Source of the DNA: Phallusia fumigata
Taxonomy: Eukaryota > Chordata > Ascidiacea > Phlebobranchia > Ascidiidae
Direction of reading: 5' to 3'
NCBI GenBank assembly: GCA_008931825.1
Contig: QXVZ01004586.1
Location: 1 to 40,326, forward strand
Length of the DNA: 40,326 nucleotides
Below the pieces are notes generated by a model, which saw only the letters and a list, made by a program, of their open reading frames with translations, had not been told where the DNA came from and did no database searches. The position numbers and the translations under genes are program-made. Every line of letters starts with the position of its first letter. Within the stretch, counting starts at the first letter, position 1. Below, piece after piece: positions 1 through 12,754 of this stretch.

Positions 1-117
1 CAAAAGTGCATGGACAAGCTGGAGGGTAGAAAAAAACAAAAAAAAGAAAAAAACAAAAAACAAACGGAGTGAAAACAATATGTGTCCCCTTTCAGGAAGG
101 GGACCCATAATAATGAA
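1..117. repeat. Dispersed repeat end with GTCCCC/GGGGAC hairpin
   Basis: An A-rich stretch leads into GTGTCCCC, a short loop, then GGGGACCCATAAT, which can fold as a stem-loop (about 84-110). Related ends occur at 4800-4860, 10280-10325, 11750-11797 and 38410-38450, and in opposite orientation near 12893-12920. They usually follow a G-rich unit and a line containing 'agctg..gg' plus A-rich sequence. I read this as one end of a common dispersed element. No target-site duplication was found here. Confidence 0.55.
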
Positions 118-160
118 ATACCACAAGTCACCATACGTACAATGGTAGTAAACACCATAC

Positions 161-3100
161 CTGTATGTTCTATTGAACTATTGGCATCTCCAGCACCAAT
201 AATCTGAAACAAAAATAACTTCTATGAAAAGTTGAAAGTCATGATTGTATTTAACTACCTGAGAATCTTTACTCGATTGGTTTTGAACACCCAACTGGAC
301 TTGAAATGCTTGGTATCCTGACTGCTTTTCATGTGGAAGTGGAATGTGTGTTTGTGAACCTTCAATATTAGGTTGCTGTACATGCTGTAGTGTGCCTTGA
401 GCTAAATGGTCCACACCAAGAGAATGAGCAGCTGACGACTCTTTTATCTCATTGTAAGCAGGAATTGGTATTTCATTCACCTATGGATATAACTGGGTCA
501 TTTTGCATGCTAAAAGAGCTTGAAAAACAAAATTTTTTGTATAATTTGTTTGATATAATAAAAGAGATTTGACAATAACCAAAAAAAAACAGAATCACAC
601 ACCACCATAGGTCCTAGGAGACTTTAATTTTAGGGGGCTAGCAGGTTATTTGGTGGTAGCATATGGCCTAAAAACAGAAACTGATAAGGGCGGATTGGGA
701 ATCTGGGCCCTCCCTGTTTAAAAAGTTTCCGTATACATTCAATCTGTTAAAAAAGAAACCACAAACAGTTTGTTCTCTCAACAGCTCTGCGATAGTGTTG
801 TTTTAAATTTTACCTGTGCAAAGTCAAAATCAATGCACCACAACAAAACTGAGAAGACCTAATAGAGTTGTTTAATTTTACAATAATAGTTAAGGCCTTT
901 TACATCTACTTCTTACGAAAGCCCAGTCACGTAACTAAATTGCATAAAATTGTGATGATCTATTACCTTTTCTAAAGCCTGTTTTGTCGTTTTGGAAAAA
1001 GATTCTCTGTGAGCTGTGACAGACCCATAAGAAGAATTTCTGTGACCAAGATCTAAACACAAACAAAACGTTTTCACGTGCTCATGACTGTGTAGTTGAG
1101 TGGAGTGTTGGCTACATGATAAAAAACAAGAGAAATAAATTATACTGATAAGCAAAAATGGCTTAACAGCGTGCATGTTTTAAACTGATCTTTTGTCAAT
1201 CGTGCGAGGGTAGCAGAAAAGTTAAATAAATTGGAAGGATCGAAGAATAAAAAGTTACAAACAAACAAGCACATTAAATACGGAACATCTCCAGAGTTTT
1301 GGTAATAAAAGAAAGGGCAGTGTTGTTATATAAAACTCACAAAAAGTGACAAAAAACTACAGTTCCCGAAGTGCCCCAGAAAATAAAAGCAATGATACAA
1401 TCACTGTTTTGCCATCAAAATCTATTCTTAAAACTCCCAAGAAATAGTGGATTAACTATTTCAAAAATCAGACTGAAATTTTAAACAACCAAAAGAAGCA
1501 CCCTGTAAATCTACACTTTAATTTTTAATAAATTTGGATTAGTATGTCAATACGGATTAAACTGAACATTTTTGATTAATGCACCATGATGGCATGTTTT
1601 ACAAACTGTTTTTATTTTCGTAACTTCAGACCAGTTTTAGTGGGCTAGTGGTGTAACATCCGAGGCTACAGGGTTAAACAAGTAAAAAAAGTAGACCAAA
1701 ATGACCCAAACTAAAAGTGCATTAAAAAATCAACTAATTTAGACATTGTTAAAAAACTTGACCACTGTTTTTAATTCAACATAATATATTTCACCTGGCT
1801 CACTGATTAGTGATTCTTGAAAAAAGTTGTACTGGCCTCTTACTTCAGATAAGACATCTTCAACAGAGAGTTGAGCATTCTTGGATGCAGCGCATTCCAC
1901 TGGTCCCTTAATCTAAAAAATATTAAACACAACAGGCAATTTAAGATCTTGTCTAAAACTTGCTCAAACCATGTTACATGTTAATTCACAACAACAGCTT
2001 ACTGTTAGATATTTGCTTCACTGCATTATACTCCATACATTACATCGTAATCATTCAGCTCACTAGTTGCCATTATTAACGCATATATGATGTAACAGTC
2101 AATTGTCATGTTTGTTTTTGAGTACTCAGTGCATAACGTTACACTGTATTATTAAATTCAAACACCTTTCCACTTATCCATAAAACTTTACAAGTCACCC
2201 AATTTAGACAATGTTTAGTAACTTAGCCCATTTAAGGGAACTAGCGGTGCACTAAGTGTGACTATTGCACCATACAAAACAGATGGCACAATAATACTCA
2301 CTTCTGCATTTGGAATATTTCTGGATGGTGCATCTTCAAGATTGTTACCATGATCAGAAGAAGTGTCAGAAACTAGAAATTTTGACAAAGTTTTATTGGC
2401 ATCAGGAATTCAACAGAGTCATGTTTAACAGGGGTGACATTCAATGTTGCCATTGCACATACATGACACTGCAAAATATACTTTTAACATGTAACAATTC
2501 CTTTCATCACAATTGACATTTATTTAATACCTGCATTACATTGGGTCTCCAGTTTTTGCAAGCATAACATTGGTCTCCACACAAATACAATTGATAATTG
2601 GTTGCAAGGTGTGGTCAGTTATGGAATATGGCATGGTCAGGTATAGACTCACAACAAAAAATTTAAACAGAAAATAAGGAAGAGCCAAATTAAACATGCA
2701 ACTGGTAGAGAAGTAGGGTTGGGTATTTGACTGGTCAAAAAAAATCTGGTCAATTGACCGGTCAAATACGTCAAATATGGTCAAATACTAAGCAACTAGT
2801 AAAATGCAATTTTGCTTAATAGCTAATGATATGCAGCATTGCAAGTAACAATACAAAAACAAGGACTGTTTATTTACTTCAAGTACCCCAAGCCTTTCAC
2901 TAAATATCATAAAACCAAATGAACATCCAAAAAACGACTCTGCTGTCGCATTAGTTAGGTGCTGAGGTTGTAAAATTGTTTTACTGAAAGGCAACCACTA
3001 TTTTTGGCCCCAGCTCTACCCCAAAGGTACAACTAAAAGCATTCGCACACCAAACCACATTTTTACTAAAGGATACCAAAAAAGTGTTTGTCCCCTTACA

Positions 3101-6100
3101 TTAAAGTTTTTTCAAACTCAAATTTCGAGGCAAGCCTGGGAAAATTGACAGTATTTGCTTTCAAAAGTTAAAAACATATTTGACCAGTTTAAAAAAGTGC
3201 TGTCAATTGACCATATTTGACCGGTCAATTGACAGGCTTGCCAACACTACTTATTTGGTTAGCTTCTTGACTCACTGTACTTGAAGACTTGAAAATGCAC
3301 TGAGAAACTTCGCATGTTTAACAAAAGGTGATGTGATTNTTTTTCAAACTCAAATTTCGAGGCAAGCCTGGGAAAATTGACAGTATTTGCTTTCAAAAGT
3401 TAAAAACATATTTGACCAGTTTAAAAAAGTGCTGACAATTGACCGGTCAATTGACCATATTTGACCGGTCAATTGACAGGCTTGCCAACCCTATAGAGAA
3501 GTAAATACGTTGTAATGTAAACATTTCAACAATCTCTGTTGTCATTAAGTCCGACATTTTTTTAAACACATATTTGGGGCTATCATGTCATTCACTCCTT
3601 TGTGCCATGTCGTTTGCATTTGGGTCAGAGTTTAAACACATTTTGAGCTCAACGGATGTTTTTGATGCATAAGCCCTATTGCTTATTTTTAAACTTTCAT
3701 TTCCCACCTACTAAACAAGAAGTGATACAAAGTAATGTTAAAAGGTTGACCATGAGTGTATCTAAAAAGACATACTACACAAATACTTTTGTGACCTTGG
3801 ATTACATTTTAGTGACGTGCCATTTTAAGAAACTACCCAGAGCTTCTGTAACTTTAGATACCTGTGCCACTGTTAGGACTTCAGTTGGATTCTCATGCTT
3901 GAATTTAGCCGCTTAAAGTGATATTTCAACACGGCAGTTTAGTAGTTTAGTTTTGCGCTTGTACCTGACGCCACATGCCCTTATAGAAAGTTCCGGGCGC
4001 CATGTATATTGGAGTACTGCGACATGTCATTGTGAAGTCACATTTGAGTGTGTGTGCAAATGTACAGAACTATAACATACTTTTGACTGGAGATTCGCAG
4101 GACTGACAATGGATAGATGAATTTTCTTCAACAGAGAAAGAATCTTCGCAATTAAACTGCTTTACATCGCTTACATCATTGCTTTCCTCGGCTAACATAA
4201 ATTTAAATAAACAGCAAATTTTAAATTTATACTGCATTACATTTATCCCTTAATCTAATTGTGGACAAGTTACCTGTTTGATCTGCACAAGGAAGTGTAA
4301 TGAAATATTCTGAGTTTAGTAATCTATCTACCGCTTGGTGTATGTGGTGATCTGCAACAAAACAAATGATGCTTACACTACATTATTAAAGCTTGTTTAT
4401 TTGAAAAATACATCAGGTCTGACATTCAAATTCATGAAAGAGAACACAATGTGGAAACAACATTGTAAACAAAACTTTCTAGAAAGGGGTATTCAAAATA
4501 TTGCCATTGCACATATATTACAACCCCTTTAACAACATTTTCTACAATAATGGTTAAACTGGGGGGCCTCCAGGATTTCATTTTGGATAGATTAACCATA
4601 CGTAGTAAATCCAGAAATGGGGTTCGTACCAACAACCTTCTAGAATCTAGGGCCTAGATGCACCACTGGGTAAAGCTATGGGTCAACTGGGGTCAAAAGC
4701 TACAGTGTACAAGTTCATGTACCAATCTCTCATGTGTGTAAATTTTGAAGAAATTTAAACAACTTTTTCTTGACCAAATGTTGCTAACATACCAGGTTTA
4801 GACAGAAAAACACAGTGAAAACGATATACTTCCCTTCATGGCGGGGACCCATAATTAATTACACTAGTATAACTCAATCTTCTAATTATTTTGCAAACAC
4901 TTTTTTGTAGCCAAGGAAAGTTTTAGTGAAGCATGAATCGTCTTTTTCCTATTATACTTACATGTTGTTCCACACACAGTTTCATGACTTGCATCATATG
5001 TAAGATATAAATACTTTCCAATCTCATTCATGTTGTCCAAAAAACTGCAAGATCATAAAAACATTATTATTCAGGTTTTTCACTTGCCAGTCAATACAAG
5101 GTATTTTGTGATGGGGGCTTACAAGAGAGTGAGCTCAGGTAAACTATGAGAAATTCTACAATGGTGGGACCAGACGCTGGGGCTCCTACACTCCCACTCA
5201 TTCAAGGGAAAGATAGTTTCCACATGAAAAGAAACCACCAAAAGAAAGTGAACATTATTAATTTTATATCAGTATGATTTTATATTTTCACATGACAAAA
5301 AATAAGTATAACCTGGAAGGGTGGGTTTCACCATATTGCTATTCAATGATTACCAGAATTCAATTTACAAAGGATCTGTATTGACATAGTTACCTGGCAT
5401 TCAGAAAGGGAACCGATGAAAATAGAAAAAAATTCACCTACTTGGTTTTGGGTGTGGTGTTAGGCAAAACACAAGTTGCATAAAATTGTAGTAGTTGCTC
5501 ACATTCCTCATTTGTCAAGAGCTAAAAACAAAGAAAATTGTTAAACTTATACAAGATCAAAATCACAGAAAAGATTATTAGGGCATAAACCACTTACTAC
5601 ATAGGGGGAATTTGCCACATTGCTGTTTTACACACCTTAAAACCCCCAAAACAATATTTTTCTATTTTTACAATAGACACTGTCAAACGTTTTCAATGGT
5701 TTGGCAAGGATGCAGCATAAATTCAATATCAAGATTTCACACATGACAGACCAAATATTAGTTTATGTGCAACTGTGTTGATTATACGTAACCATTGACC
5801 AATCTACGAACCAATGTGCTAACACGTCAACTGTTGGGAATATGGGGTTAAACACAGAAATCAATGGACTAATGGAATCGATGGAAATGTAATACAAAAT
5901 GTCTTTGGGCACTATTGGGGTAACTGTTAAGGCTATAGAGTAAGACAAAGATTAGATGAAATTTAGACAGCTATTTTGATGTATGATACATTAATTTAAA
6001 ACATTGTTTAACAAATTGATCTGTTTTTAGCTGGAGCTATGGGGCCAAAAAAAAATTTATAGACAAAATGGCATGTTATCAGGAGGGGCCACTTCGTAAG

Positions 6101-9100
6101 GTAGGGATTATTGAAAATTTTTGCTTGAAAGTAGTGGTTGAAAGAAGGTTTTAAAACTCAAGCCACATCACTTAAGTCCAAGAACTTGTTTAGTAACTTT
6201 AAGGTAAATTCACCAAATACTTCAGAACAGAAAAAAAAACTAAACGACATGGTTTCATTGGGTATCACCAGGCCATAGGTGCCGAGTACACGGTGGTGGG
6301 GTTGCGCAGCCACTTTTGGTTTTTCATCCACGGTGGCCGCCACCTTGGATTATTTGCACAGATAAAGAACGTAACAAGATTTATCGTAAGGTATCAAAAC
6401 AAAGTATACACAAATAATGAAAAGCTTTGGCATTTTACGTTGTTTATGGCATTAAACTTGCGATTGTTTACCGGTGAATCGTTAGCCATTGTTACGTTCC
6501 AATACGGTTATGCTGTAATATGAGATGATCAGAAGCAACTGTAATATGTGATGCAACGCTTGCCTTCAAATAGCGAAATGCTTTCATAGTGTTTTTATGT
6601 ACATATGTTAAGCTGCAACATGCGATATGCAAGAACAGCAATGTAGATGTAGGTTCTGAACTAAACGACCGAAAGACCTTGTGGCTACATTTGTTCGAAT
6701 ACAAGTTTTCATGCATATGACGTGCAACCACTAAGGATTTGCAATTTTTGATAGTCTTAGAACAAAATCGTTGGATTACAAACGTGTTCAGGTCCATGTG
6801 ACTTATCTCGTAAATACACGTGTCCTAGCACTAAACTTTGTTTTGTTCCCACGTATGTCTCACCCACATTTCACTTGATCGCAGCAGTGTACCAGTTTAG
6901 TATGGCTTGTACGTAAAAAACCAAGGAAGTGTTACAGTTACTGTCAAGTGTGTTGGGATAACGCCACTCTTGCTGATGTTCACATGTGTGACGTTACAAT
7001 ACTTGGCGTTGTGACGTACATCTGCCACCTTGCACTTTTGCAAAACTCAGCGCCTATGCACCCGGCACTTCTATAAAATAACCAATCAGCTACACTGTTG
7101 ATGGTTTTTTCACAATGTCTTTGTCTAAATGATTGAGGATTTGCAGTGCTTTATTTTCCCACAATGCGTACTTAAAAAGACATAATCTGTTTACTATCAG
7201 AGGTATATTTATAGTAGCGAACTTGCCGACATGATTGTTTTAATGTTGATGTTGATTTTGAGAAACACATTGACATGTTATGCAACCTGTATAAATTTTA
7301 TCTAATCCAGACGTTGTTTGTCAATTTGGCCCAAGTGGGGGGTAATGGGGTAACAGCTGAGGCCACAGGGAACCAATGACATGTTACATAAATTGTTCAC
7401 TTTGCACCTAACGCACATATGTATTATTAATATGACCAATTTTAGGGAGTTAGTGGGGGCAACTGTCAGGGCTGTAGGGTCAAACATAGCACTTAATAGA
7501 CCACATTGGAATATTGTAGTTTACAAATTGTGTTTAATTCAGACTTATGTAATAATTTGACCATTTTTAGGGGGCTAATAGGGTAACTGCTGGGGCTATA
7601 GGGTCAAACAAGACAATTAATGCACCACAAAGGGACCAGTGGCAAACAACTTACACAAGGTAGGATAGTTTTATTTTTAGTTACGTATCAGTATATTTCC
7701 GAAACTTTTTTTGTGTAGTGCATGCAAGCATGCAAAACGTATTAGTTTGGGGGATAGCAGACTAGCCACTAGGGATATGGGGTCAAATCAAACAGATTAC
7801 ACAACCCCATGACCATATCCACCAGCTGTGAAACTTTTATCCAGATCTACCAAATACATTATAGATGTTTTACTGAACATTTCTACATAAATAATTGATA
7901 AAAAAGTAATAGTTTACCTTCTCGTCACCTTTCAGTACATCATCACGTACTTTTTCATCATAAAACAGGAGTTTTAACACATTTACCACCTTAACAACAT
8001 ATTGCGTCATTTGTTTGAAGGTTTCCTCTTTTTTGCTTTGCTCCTTTTTTTCAAGTTTTCTCCTGACTTTGGTGATCTGCAAATAGTTACAATATGTATG
8101 CAATCTGTAATTTAAAAAAATAAGCAGAAACATACGTAAATAAAGGGTGGTTTTCAGCATACCGCCATTTCACATGCAATATTACTCAATTTACACACAC
8201 CAGGGATAGGTTACGCATATTAACCTCATCAGCAACAAAACTAAATCCTTGCAGAAGTTCCCTGGCGAAGTTTATGCTTCCCACCACTTCATTATATTTG
8301 TTGACTGCTATTTCCTGATCAGGATCTAGCACACCACCTTCAGTAAGTATCTTTCGATAACTATCCAATTTAACCTAAAGAAACACACAAAAACAGTAAG
8401 TTCCAAAATGACCCCAACATTTATGATGCAAACAAGGGACGTTTATTTGTTACTATGCAGGATTTTACAAACTTGTTCACTTTTCAGGCAAATTTATTTA
8501 AAACTACACTCTTTCGCACAAACAAGGGTGGTTTAGATTAGCAATACTGACTGACAAAAATACCACAAACATTTCAATAATTAAACCAAAACAACATTGT
8601 CGTATCATGACACTGATAATCCTAGTGATGTACAGTCTTGAGCCTGATCTAAAAAACAATGGGGCTAACAAAAAGGTAAAGCAGTAGTGACAGTGTTTTT
8701 TATAAAAGCAGTAGTGACAGTGTTTTTTGAGCAAATAACAACATATCCAAGCATAACTGGAGAGGTGGCATTTTCCATGTTTTTTATTCCACATAATATA
8801 CTACCACCCCAAAATGATGTTTTCCACATGCACAATTCCTTTATTACACATAATACATATTTAATGTCCACATTACATTGGGTCCCTCTTTCCCCTGGCA
8901 TTTTAATACATAATGGCTTCTGCTAGCATAAACGTATGGGTTACCACACACATGCAATTTCTAAAAAGTAGTGAAGTTTTAAGGACGAAATCGTTAATTG
9001 ATTATAAATCAGTTTTTAAAATTTAAACAAAAAGTACAGATTTCCATTCATGATCTAACTAAATCATTTACTTACATCATGTCAATTTCAAATTGAAGGT

Positions 9101-12100
9101 CAAAAGCATGATTTAAACACCACAGCCACACTAACCAACAATTTGACCTGCAGTGACCTTTGCCTTAGCTGCAGTAAACCACACAACAAACTCTAAATGA
9201 CCATTTCCAAAGGCCAACCAAATACAAGCTTAAATGCTACTGTAGAAAATACAACTGTAAATGGGAGCAAAGTTATTGTAACATATCATCTTTTATAGCG
9301 TTATTTAGCAAACACATTTTGGTTAACACTACGCCATCATGCAAAGCAGTGGTGTAGTATCAACAGCTGGGATTCGGCTGTCACAAAACAGGATAATCAT
9401 ATTATTATGGTCATCACCGCCTAATTTTAATCAGTGAAACCCCTGCCTGGCTCCCCCTAATAAACACCAGTTATGTGTAACATAGCAGCCTGTTTGTCCT
9501 CAACTCTTCAATCACTCTCTTGGTCAGAACAGTTTGCATTTGGGGCAATTCAGTGTTACAACACATATTTGCAACTGTGTGGGTAAATACTAAAATTTTA
9601 AGTAATCAATGTGAAGAACCCTACATATGTCCATTTTAAGTTTCAATACATTTGGATTAGTATGTATGAAGTAAAAGGCATGTAAACAAAAACTGAATAT
9701 ATATTTGGGATTTAATAGATAAGAAATAGGTGAATCCAAACTAAAGTCACAAAATACTTAAAATACTTTGCACTTTATCAACTATCAAAATAGAAAACTT
9801 CTAAGTGGCTTACTATGGTAAATATTGCTGTTTTAAAAATTTAACTTTGTGGGGGCCTGTGGGTGAACTGGGTAAAAAGTTGTCAGTGAACAATTTCAGA
9901 TACCTATGTACCATGCATAAAAATTTAAAGAAATTCGGATGACTCTTTCTTGACCAAAACGTGGGAACAAACTCATGTGAGAAAAACTGAATGTTTGGAG
10001 TAAAAAAAGGTAAAAATGGGTGAATTGAAAATAAAGTCAAAAATACTTGACAAAACTTTGCATTGTACCAACTATCAAATTAGAAAACTTCTAGGTGAAT
10101 TACTTGTTAAATATTTCTGTTTCATGTTTTTGGGGCCTGTGGGTGAACCTGGGTAAAAAGTTGTGCACAACTTCAGATATCCATCTATCATGTGTGAAAA
10201 ATTGAAAAAAATTGGACAACTCTTTGTTGACCAAAATGTGGGAAAAAAACTCACATTAGACAGAAAAAAAATTAAGAAAACAGAGTAAAGCTTTATGTGT
10301 CCCCTTCATGGATGGAGACTCATAACAAGTATTATGGATAAAACAATTATACACAGTACATCCAAGTATTAGTATCACAGATATGCAATCAATGCTTGAT
10401 GTCTGCAACAAAAATGAATAAATACACGTTGGTTTGGGATATTCATAGTGGAGTAGGAAATCATTAGAGAACAATTTTTCATTATAATCTTATTTTAATT
10501 TTGATGAACAAACATACAGAAATTAATGTATCAAAACAAGATTATTCAAGGAAAAACCAATGTTTTTTTTTTTTGAAAAGCCCCCGATATGCCTTTAAAC
10601 ATATCTTTTGTAACTGAAGNTGCAGTGACCTTTGCCTTAGCTGCAGTAAACCACACAACAAACTCTAAATGACCATTTCCAAAGGCCAACCAAATACAAG
10701 CTTAAATGCTACTGTAGAAAATACAACTGTAAATGGGAGCAAAGTTATTGTAACATATCATCTTTTATAGCGTTATTTAGCAAACACATTTTGGTTAACA
10801 CTACGCCATCATGCAAAGCAGTGGTGTAGTATCAACAGCTGGGATTCGGCTGTCACAAAACAGGATAATCATATTATTATGGTCATCACCGCCTAATTTT
10901 AATCAGTGAAACCCCTGCCTGGCTCCCCCTAATAAACACCAGTTATGTGTAACATAGCAGCCTGTTTGTCCTCAACTCTTCAATCACTCTCTTGGTCAGA
11001 ACAGTTTGCATTTGGGGCAATTCAGTGTTACAACACATATTTGCAACTGTGTGGGTAAATACTAAAATTTTAAGTAATCAATGTGAAGAACCCTACATAT
11101 GTCCATTTTAAGTTTCAATACATTTGGATTAGTATGTATGAAGTAAAAGGCATGTAAACAAAAACTGAATATATATTTGGGATTTAATAGATAAGAAATA
11201 GGTGAATCCAAACTAAAGTCACAAAATACTTAAAATACTTTGCACTTTATCAACTATCAAAATAGAAAACTTCTAAGTGGCTTACTATGGTAAATATTGC
11301 TGTTTTAAAAATTTAACTTTGTGGGGGCCTGTGGGTGAACTGGGTAAAAAGTTGTCAGTGAACAATTTCAGATACCTATGTACCATGCATAAAAATTTAA
11401 AGAAATTCGGATGACTCTTTCTTGACCAAAACGTGGGAACAAACTTATGTGAGAAAAACTGAATGTTTGGAGTAAAAAAAGGTAAAAATGGGTGAATTGA
11501 AAATAAAGTCAAAAATACTTGACAAAACTTTGCATTGTACCAACTATCAAATTAGAAAACTTCTAGGTGAATTACTTGTTAAATATTTCTGTTTCATGTT
11601 TTTGGGGCCTGTGGGTGAACCTGGGTAAAAAGTTGTGCACAACTTCAGATATCCATCTATCATGTGTGAAAAATTGAAAAAAATTGGACAACTCTTTGTT
11701 GACCAAAATGTGGGAAAAAAACTCACATTAGACAGAAAAAAAATTAAGAAAACAGAGTAAAGCTTTATGTGTCCCCTTCATGGATGGAGACTCATAACAA
11801 GTATTATGGATAAAACAATTATACACAGTACATCCAAGTATTAGTATCACAGATATGCAATCAATGCTTGATGTCTGCAACAAAAATGAATAAATACACG
11901 TTGGTTTGGGATATTCATAGTGGAGTAGGAAATCATTAGAGAACAATTTTTCATTATAATCTTATTTTAATTTTGATGAACAAACATACAGAAATTAATG
12001 TATCAAAACAAGATTATTCAAGGAAAAACCAATGTTTTTATTTTGAAAAGCCCCCGATATGCCTTTAAACATATCTTTTGTAACTGAAGTTGATTTGCGT

Positions 12101-12754
12101 TTTAAGGCCTATTTACACCAGAGACAGTGTAACAAAGCACAGCCAAGTAATCACCCTGTTCACACCAAGCATAGCATATGCCGGGGATACATTAGGATTA
12201 GTCTAAACACAACAAATATTCTACCAAAAAAATAATAAATGTGTGGCCCAGATATTGTTTGTGGTGAAACAAATCAGCTTTGTGACTTCTAAAAGGGGGC
12301 TAGTGGGGCAACTACAAACTAACAAAATTTTATGTAATTTATACATTGTTTTATATTTTGACCCACAAATGAAACAGGTGGTACAACCCCACCATTATAT
12401 CTATCAGCTGTACAAGTTTCATCTAAATCCATTAAACATTTAATGCCAATAGTGTGGACAAGCTGCAGGAAGAAAAAAAAAACAAAGCAACTCTTGAGTT
12501 TGGAATTACAGTTTTAGGGGGTCTGTAAGCAAACGGTAATAACACATTTTAGTATAATACCAATTTTACATTAATAGCTATTTTGACAGCATATATTTGA
12601 CAAAAAAACACTCCGGGCATTAGACAAATACAAAGTGAAAAAATAAACTTACCTTTCTTTTGTCCAGGTTTCTAACTTTTTTTTCAATAACAGTTAGTAC
12701 ATGCTTCATTGGATCTTGAGCTATGACCTCACTTTTCGTTGATTGATCATCCAT
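161..12754 (-). CDS. caprin: Caprin family RNA-binding protein, 3' part beyond window
   Basis: Caprins are cytoplasmic RNP-granule proteins that bind mRNA and G3BP/Rasputin. Twelve coding exons read on the minus strand, with GT-AG borders and continuous phase: 12754-12653, 8374-8201, 8076-7918, 5521-5442, 5044-4962, 4351-4274, 4191-4081, 2372-2302, 1912-1795, 1052-967, 480-259 and 203-161. They give 442 codons and then run off the left edge. The start is the ATG at 12754 (MDDQSTKSEV). Exons 1-6 carry the caprin homology region: VIEKKVRNLDKRK, then NKYNEVVGSINFARELLQG, a charged coiled coil, and the hallmark VCGTTYHHIHQAVDRL. Exon 9 has QYNFFQESL, matching the caprin-1 G3BP-binding motif (YNFIQDS). 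The visible C-terminal part is Gln/Ser/His-rich; the RG-rich end expected in caprin-1 is not seen. Intron 1 is 4.3 kb and full of repeats. Family assignment is from recalled motifs and was not searched. Confidence 0.9.
1500..1700. repeat. Degenerate copy of the G-rich dispersed repeat
   Basis: This caprin intron segment contains 'gggctagtggtgtaac', a short spacer and 'aggctacagggttaaac', preceded by an 'aatttggattagtatgt' line and followed by 'catgatggcatgttttac'-like sequence. The same word order recurs in the arrays at 7300-7870 and 37840-38460, so this is an isolated degenerate copy. Another weak copy lies at 610-680. No coding potential is visible. Confidence 0.5.
2714..3493. mobile_element. 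Non-autonomous hAT-like element with 8-bp target-site duplication
   Basis: The left end starts TAGGGTTGG at 2714 and the right end finishes CCAACCCTA at 3493. Both sides carry the 8-bp direct repeat TAGAGAAG (2706-2713 and 3494-3501), the TSD length typical of hAT transposons. The subterminal regions are rich in GGTCAATTGACC-type palindromes in inverted arrangement. No transposase ORF is present. The interior is distorted by an assembly join: N at 3339 follows a second copy of the right half (about 3107-3249, compare 3340-3493). That copy runs into a different flank, so the real element is probably near 530 bp. Confidence 0.8.
3339..3339. other. Contig join (single N) inside hAT element
   Basis: A single N separates two copies of the same 140-150 bp sequence, about 3107-3249 before it and 3340-3493 after it. 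The copies differ by substitutions and by one extra GGTCAATTGACC word. The second copy ends in the proper target-site duplication; the first runs into unrelated sequence (3250-3338). The most likely cause is unmerged or chimeric contig ends. Confidence 0.7.
5760..5950. repeat. G-rich dispersed repeat, two degenerate units
   Basis: Within the caprin intron between 5521 and 7918, two weak units read 'tgttgggaatatggggttaaac' and 'attggggtaactgttaaggc', about 90 bp apart. They match the core wording of the arrays at 7300-7870 and 37840-38460. Open frames in this stretch are incidental. Confidence 0.45.
6274..7058. mobile_element. Non-autonomous hAT-like element in caprin intron
   Basis: The ends are imperfect terminal inverted repeats: left CATAGGTGCCGAGT, right (read on the minus strand) CATAGGCGCTGAGT, 12 of 14 matching. 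The flanks form an 8-bp near-duplication, CACCAGGC at 6266-6273 and CACCCGGC at 7059-7066, one mismatch. Length is 785 bp. The short ORFs inside (for example at 6293-6523 and 6492-6797) resemble no transposase, so this is a deletion derivative or MITE. It lies in the intron between caprin exons 7918-8076 and 5442-5521. Confidence 0.72.
7300..7870. repeat. Array of G-rich dispersed repeat units
   Basis: At least four diverged units follow one another in the caprin intron, centred near 7340, 7450, 7570 and 7760. Each has the order 'aattcaga..tgtt', 'tttta-ggggg-cta', 'gtggggtaac', 'tggggctatagggtcaaac', then 'caatgacatgttacac'. Unit spacing is roughly 110-185 bp. The array ends with 'accatatccaccagctgtgaaa', the same terminal wording seen at 12370-12430 and 38330-38400. 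No gene is seen in it. Confidence 0.65.
9149..10619. repeat. 1.47 kb direct duplication, copy 1 (ends at N)
   Basis: This block in caprin intron 1 is repeated almost base for base at 10621-12089, with the single N at 10620 between the copies. Differences seen are a poly-T run length near 10561 versus 12032 and scattered single bases (for example near 9972 versus 11444). It contains two tandem half-related modules ('ggggcctgtgggtgaac' near 9850 and 10132), each a copy of a dispersed family also present at 29200-29760. Because copy 1 stops exactly at the N, I favour an assembly duplication of one locus over a genuine tandem repeat. Confidence 0.85.
10621..12089. repeat. 1.47 kb direct duplication, copy 2 (starts at N)
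   Basis: This is the second copy of 9149-10619; it starts immediately after the N and continues past the shared end into unique sequence at 12090. The antisense open frames of 75 and 72 codons in both copies (9813-10040/11285-11512 and 10256-10474/11728-11946) are shared only because the DNA is shared. They have no recognisable protein features. Confidence 0.85.
12240..12480. repeat. G-rich dispersed repeat, single terminal unit
   Basis: A unit in caprin intron 1 reads 'gggggctagtggggcaac', then 'accaccattatatctatcagctg', 'catctaaatccattaaac' and 'ggacaagctgcagga' plus an A-rich run. This is the same series as at 38140-38410, so it probably represents the terminal portion of the same dispersed element. 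Confidence 0.55.

Noticed and set aside
9813..11946. Two pairs of identical minus-strand open frames (75 and 72 codons), suggestive of conserved genes
   Set aside because: Their identity is explained by the 1.47 kb duplication across the N; they have no protein features.
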